Assembly (NCBI GenBank): GCA_015039365.1
Contig: WION01000010.1
Coordinates: 248,001 to 312,000, forward strand
Source of the DNA: Amanita rubescens
Taxonomy: Eukaryota > Basidiomycota > Agaricomycetes > Agaricales > Amanitaceae
Length of the DNA: 64,000 nucleotides
Reading direction: 5' to 3'
In this document: positions 63,383 through 64,000 of the stretch, piece after piece
How the letters are laid out: every line of letters starts with the position of its first letter
Numbering within the stretch: the stretch's first letter is position 1
Program-made: the position numbers and the translations under genes
Notes under the pieces: generated by a model
The model's database searches: none
What the model was told of the DNA's origin: nothing
What the model saw: only the letters and a program-made list of their open reading frames with translations

Positions 63383-64000
63383 ATGTCTGTTTCTACATCC
63401 TCAGTTCCCAACGCTGTTGCTGGCCCAAGCGGTCAAAATCCTCATCCTCTATTAGAAAACAATGAGGAGAAGAACAGGCAATCCTCTCCTTTCATCATCG
63501 CAACCTTGTAACTGATATTTATTTTAATTCAAGTGTCGTCATCAAAGTCGGAATGGTGGGCGACTCTCAAATTGGTAAAACCAGTCTCATGGTGAAATAT
63601 GTTGAGGGTAGCTTCGATGAGGATTATATCCAGACGCTGGGTATGACTTCAGCTCCCGCTGTGGAATCACGGTTTAGATCATCGATTAGGCGTTAACTTC
63701 ATGGAAAAAACTATATCCGTCCGCCGTACTACCATCACATTTTCGATATGGGATTTGGGCGGTCAGCGAGAGTTCGTCAACATGTTACCACTGGTTTGCA
63801 ATGACGCTGTCGCCCTTCTTTTCATGTTCGATTTATCCCGCAAATCAACGCTGAACTCAGTCAAGGAATGGTATCGGCAAGCACGGGGTTTCAATAAGGT
63901 TGATACTCCTTGTTCAGTCAGAGTTCACAACTGAACCACTTGGTTGCAGACCGCGATTCCATTTTTAATTGGCACAAAATTTGATCAGTTTGCGACATTT
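63383..64000 (+). CDS. TEM1: Septation GTPase TEM1/SPG1, 5' part
   Basis: Ras-like GTPase that starts the septation/mitotic exit network at the spindle pole body. After MSVSTSSVPNAVAGPSGQNP comes an intron, 63478-63533, with a GC donor (CAG|GCAATC) and acceptor TTCAAG, which joins EEKNS to VVIKVGMVGDSQIGKTSLMV (P-loop). Then GSFDEDYIQTLGVNFMEKTI (switch I region), ITFSIWDLGGQREFVNML (switch II) and LLFMFDLSRKSTLNSVKEW. The visible part ends in PFLIGTKFDQF, the NKxD-equivalent TKFD. The window edge cuts the gene. Confidence 0.9.

Noticed and set aside
63478..63533. A 26-base GT-AG intron in TEM1 as alternative to the GC-AG intron
   Set aside because: Phase would fit, but 26 bases is below what this genome's introns (about 50-57) show, and it adds an unconserved stretch.

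Overview
The window is nuclear DNA from a basidiomycete fungus, most likely an Agaricomycete. Genes sit close together on both strands. Nearly all are split by many short introns of about 50 to 57 bp, and several families are typical of mushrooms: a dioxygenase-P450 fusion (Ppo type), a GH95 fucosidase, a KRE6/SKN1-type GH16 protein, and a frame-broken trypsin-fold protein next to an HNH-family remnant. There are no bacterial-style operons, no CRISPR array, no rRNA and no tRNA that I could recognise. Gene boundaries below are spliced models read by eye, so internal exon edges are less certain than identities.

Layout. 0-8.7 kb: end of YIF1 (cut by the window edge), UBA2 (SUMO E1 subunit), RAD17 (checkpoint clamp loader), a Whi5/Nrm1-like small protein on the minus strand, and 3-hydroxyanthranilate dioxygenase. 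9-17.3 kb: a secreted GH95 alpha-L-fucosidase, DSS4/MSS4, then an apparent 3 kb insertion holding a frame-broken trypsin-fold protein and an HNH-family remnant, closed by a decayed second copy of the DSS4 tail, then a Qc-SNARE. 17.3-23 kb: a class I glutamine amidotransferase, a proline/serine-rich membrane-anchored protein, and a gene-poor stretch with a decayed minus-strand gene. 23-31 kb: V-ATPase subunit E, then a divergent cell-wall pair (KRE6/SKN1-like and a GT2 polysaccharide synthase). 31-36 kb: eIF3 subunit l, an RBM18-like RRM protein, ribosomal uL14. 36-41 kb: two tandem catalases. 41-45 kb: MTR4 helicase and ribosomal eL38. 45-49 kb: a site-2 protease, a four-helix membrane protein, YKT6. 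49-53.5 kb: a Ppo-type fatty-acid dioxygenase with a P450-like tail. 53.7-64 kb: conventional myosin II, an SCH9-like AGC kinase, and the start of the TEM1/SPG1 GTPase (cut by the window edge).

How they fit together. Most genes are single-copy housekeeping functions. Themes that recur are membrane traffic (YIF1, DSS4, the Qc-SNARE, YKT6), genome upkeep and cell cycle (UBA2, RAD17, the Whi5-like gene), cell wall (KRE6-like, GT2) and septation (myosin II close to the TEM1/SPG1 GTPase).

The most unusual signals are: four introns that only work as GC-AG introns; a 6-base microexon in the fucosidase and a 14-base one in the dioxygenase; a P450 half that has lost its heme-binding cysteine; single-base frame breaks in the HAAO, myosin and trypsin-fold genes, which may be assembly errors or real decay; and the duplicated DSS4 tail that brackets inserted accessory genes.
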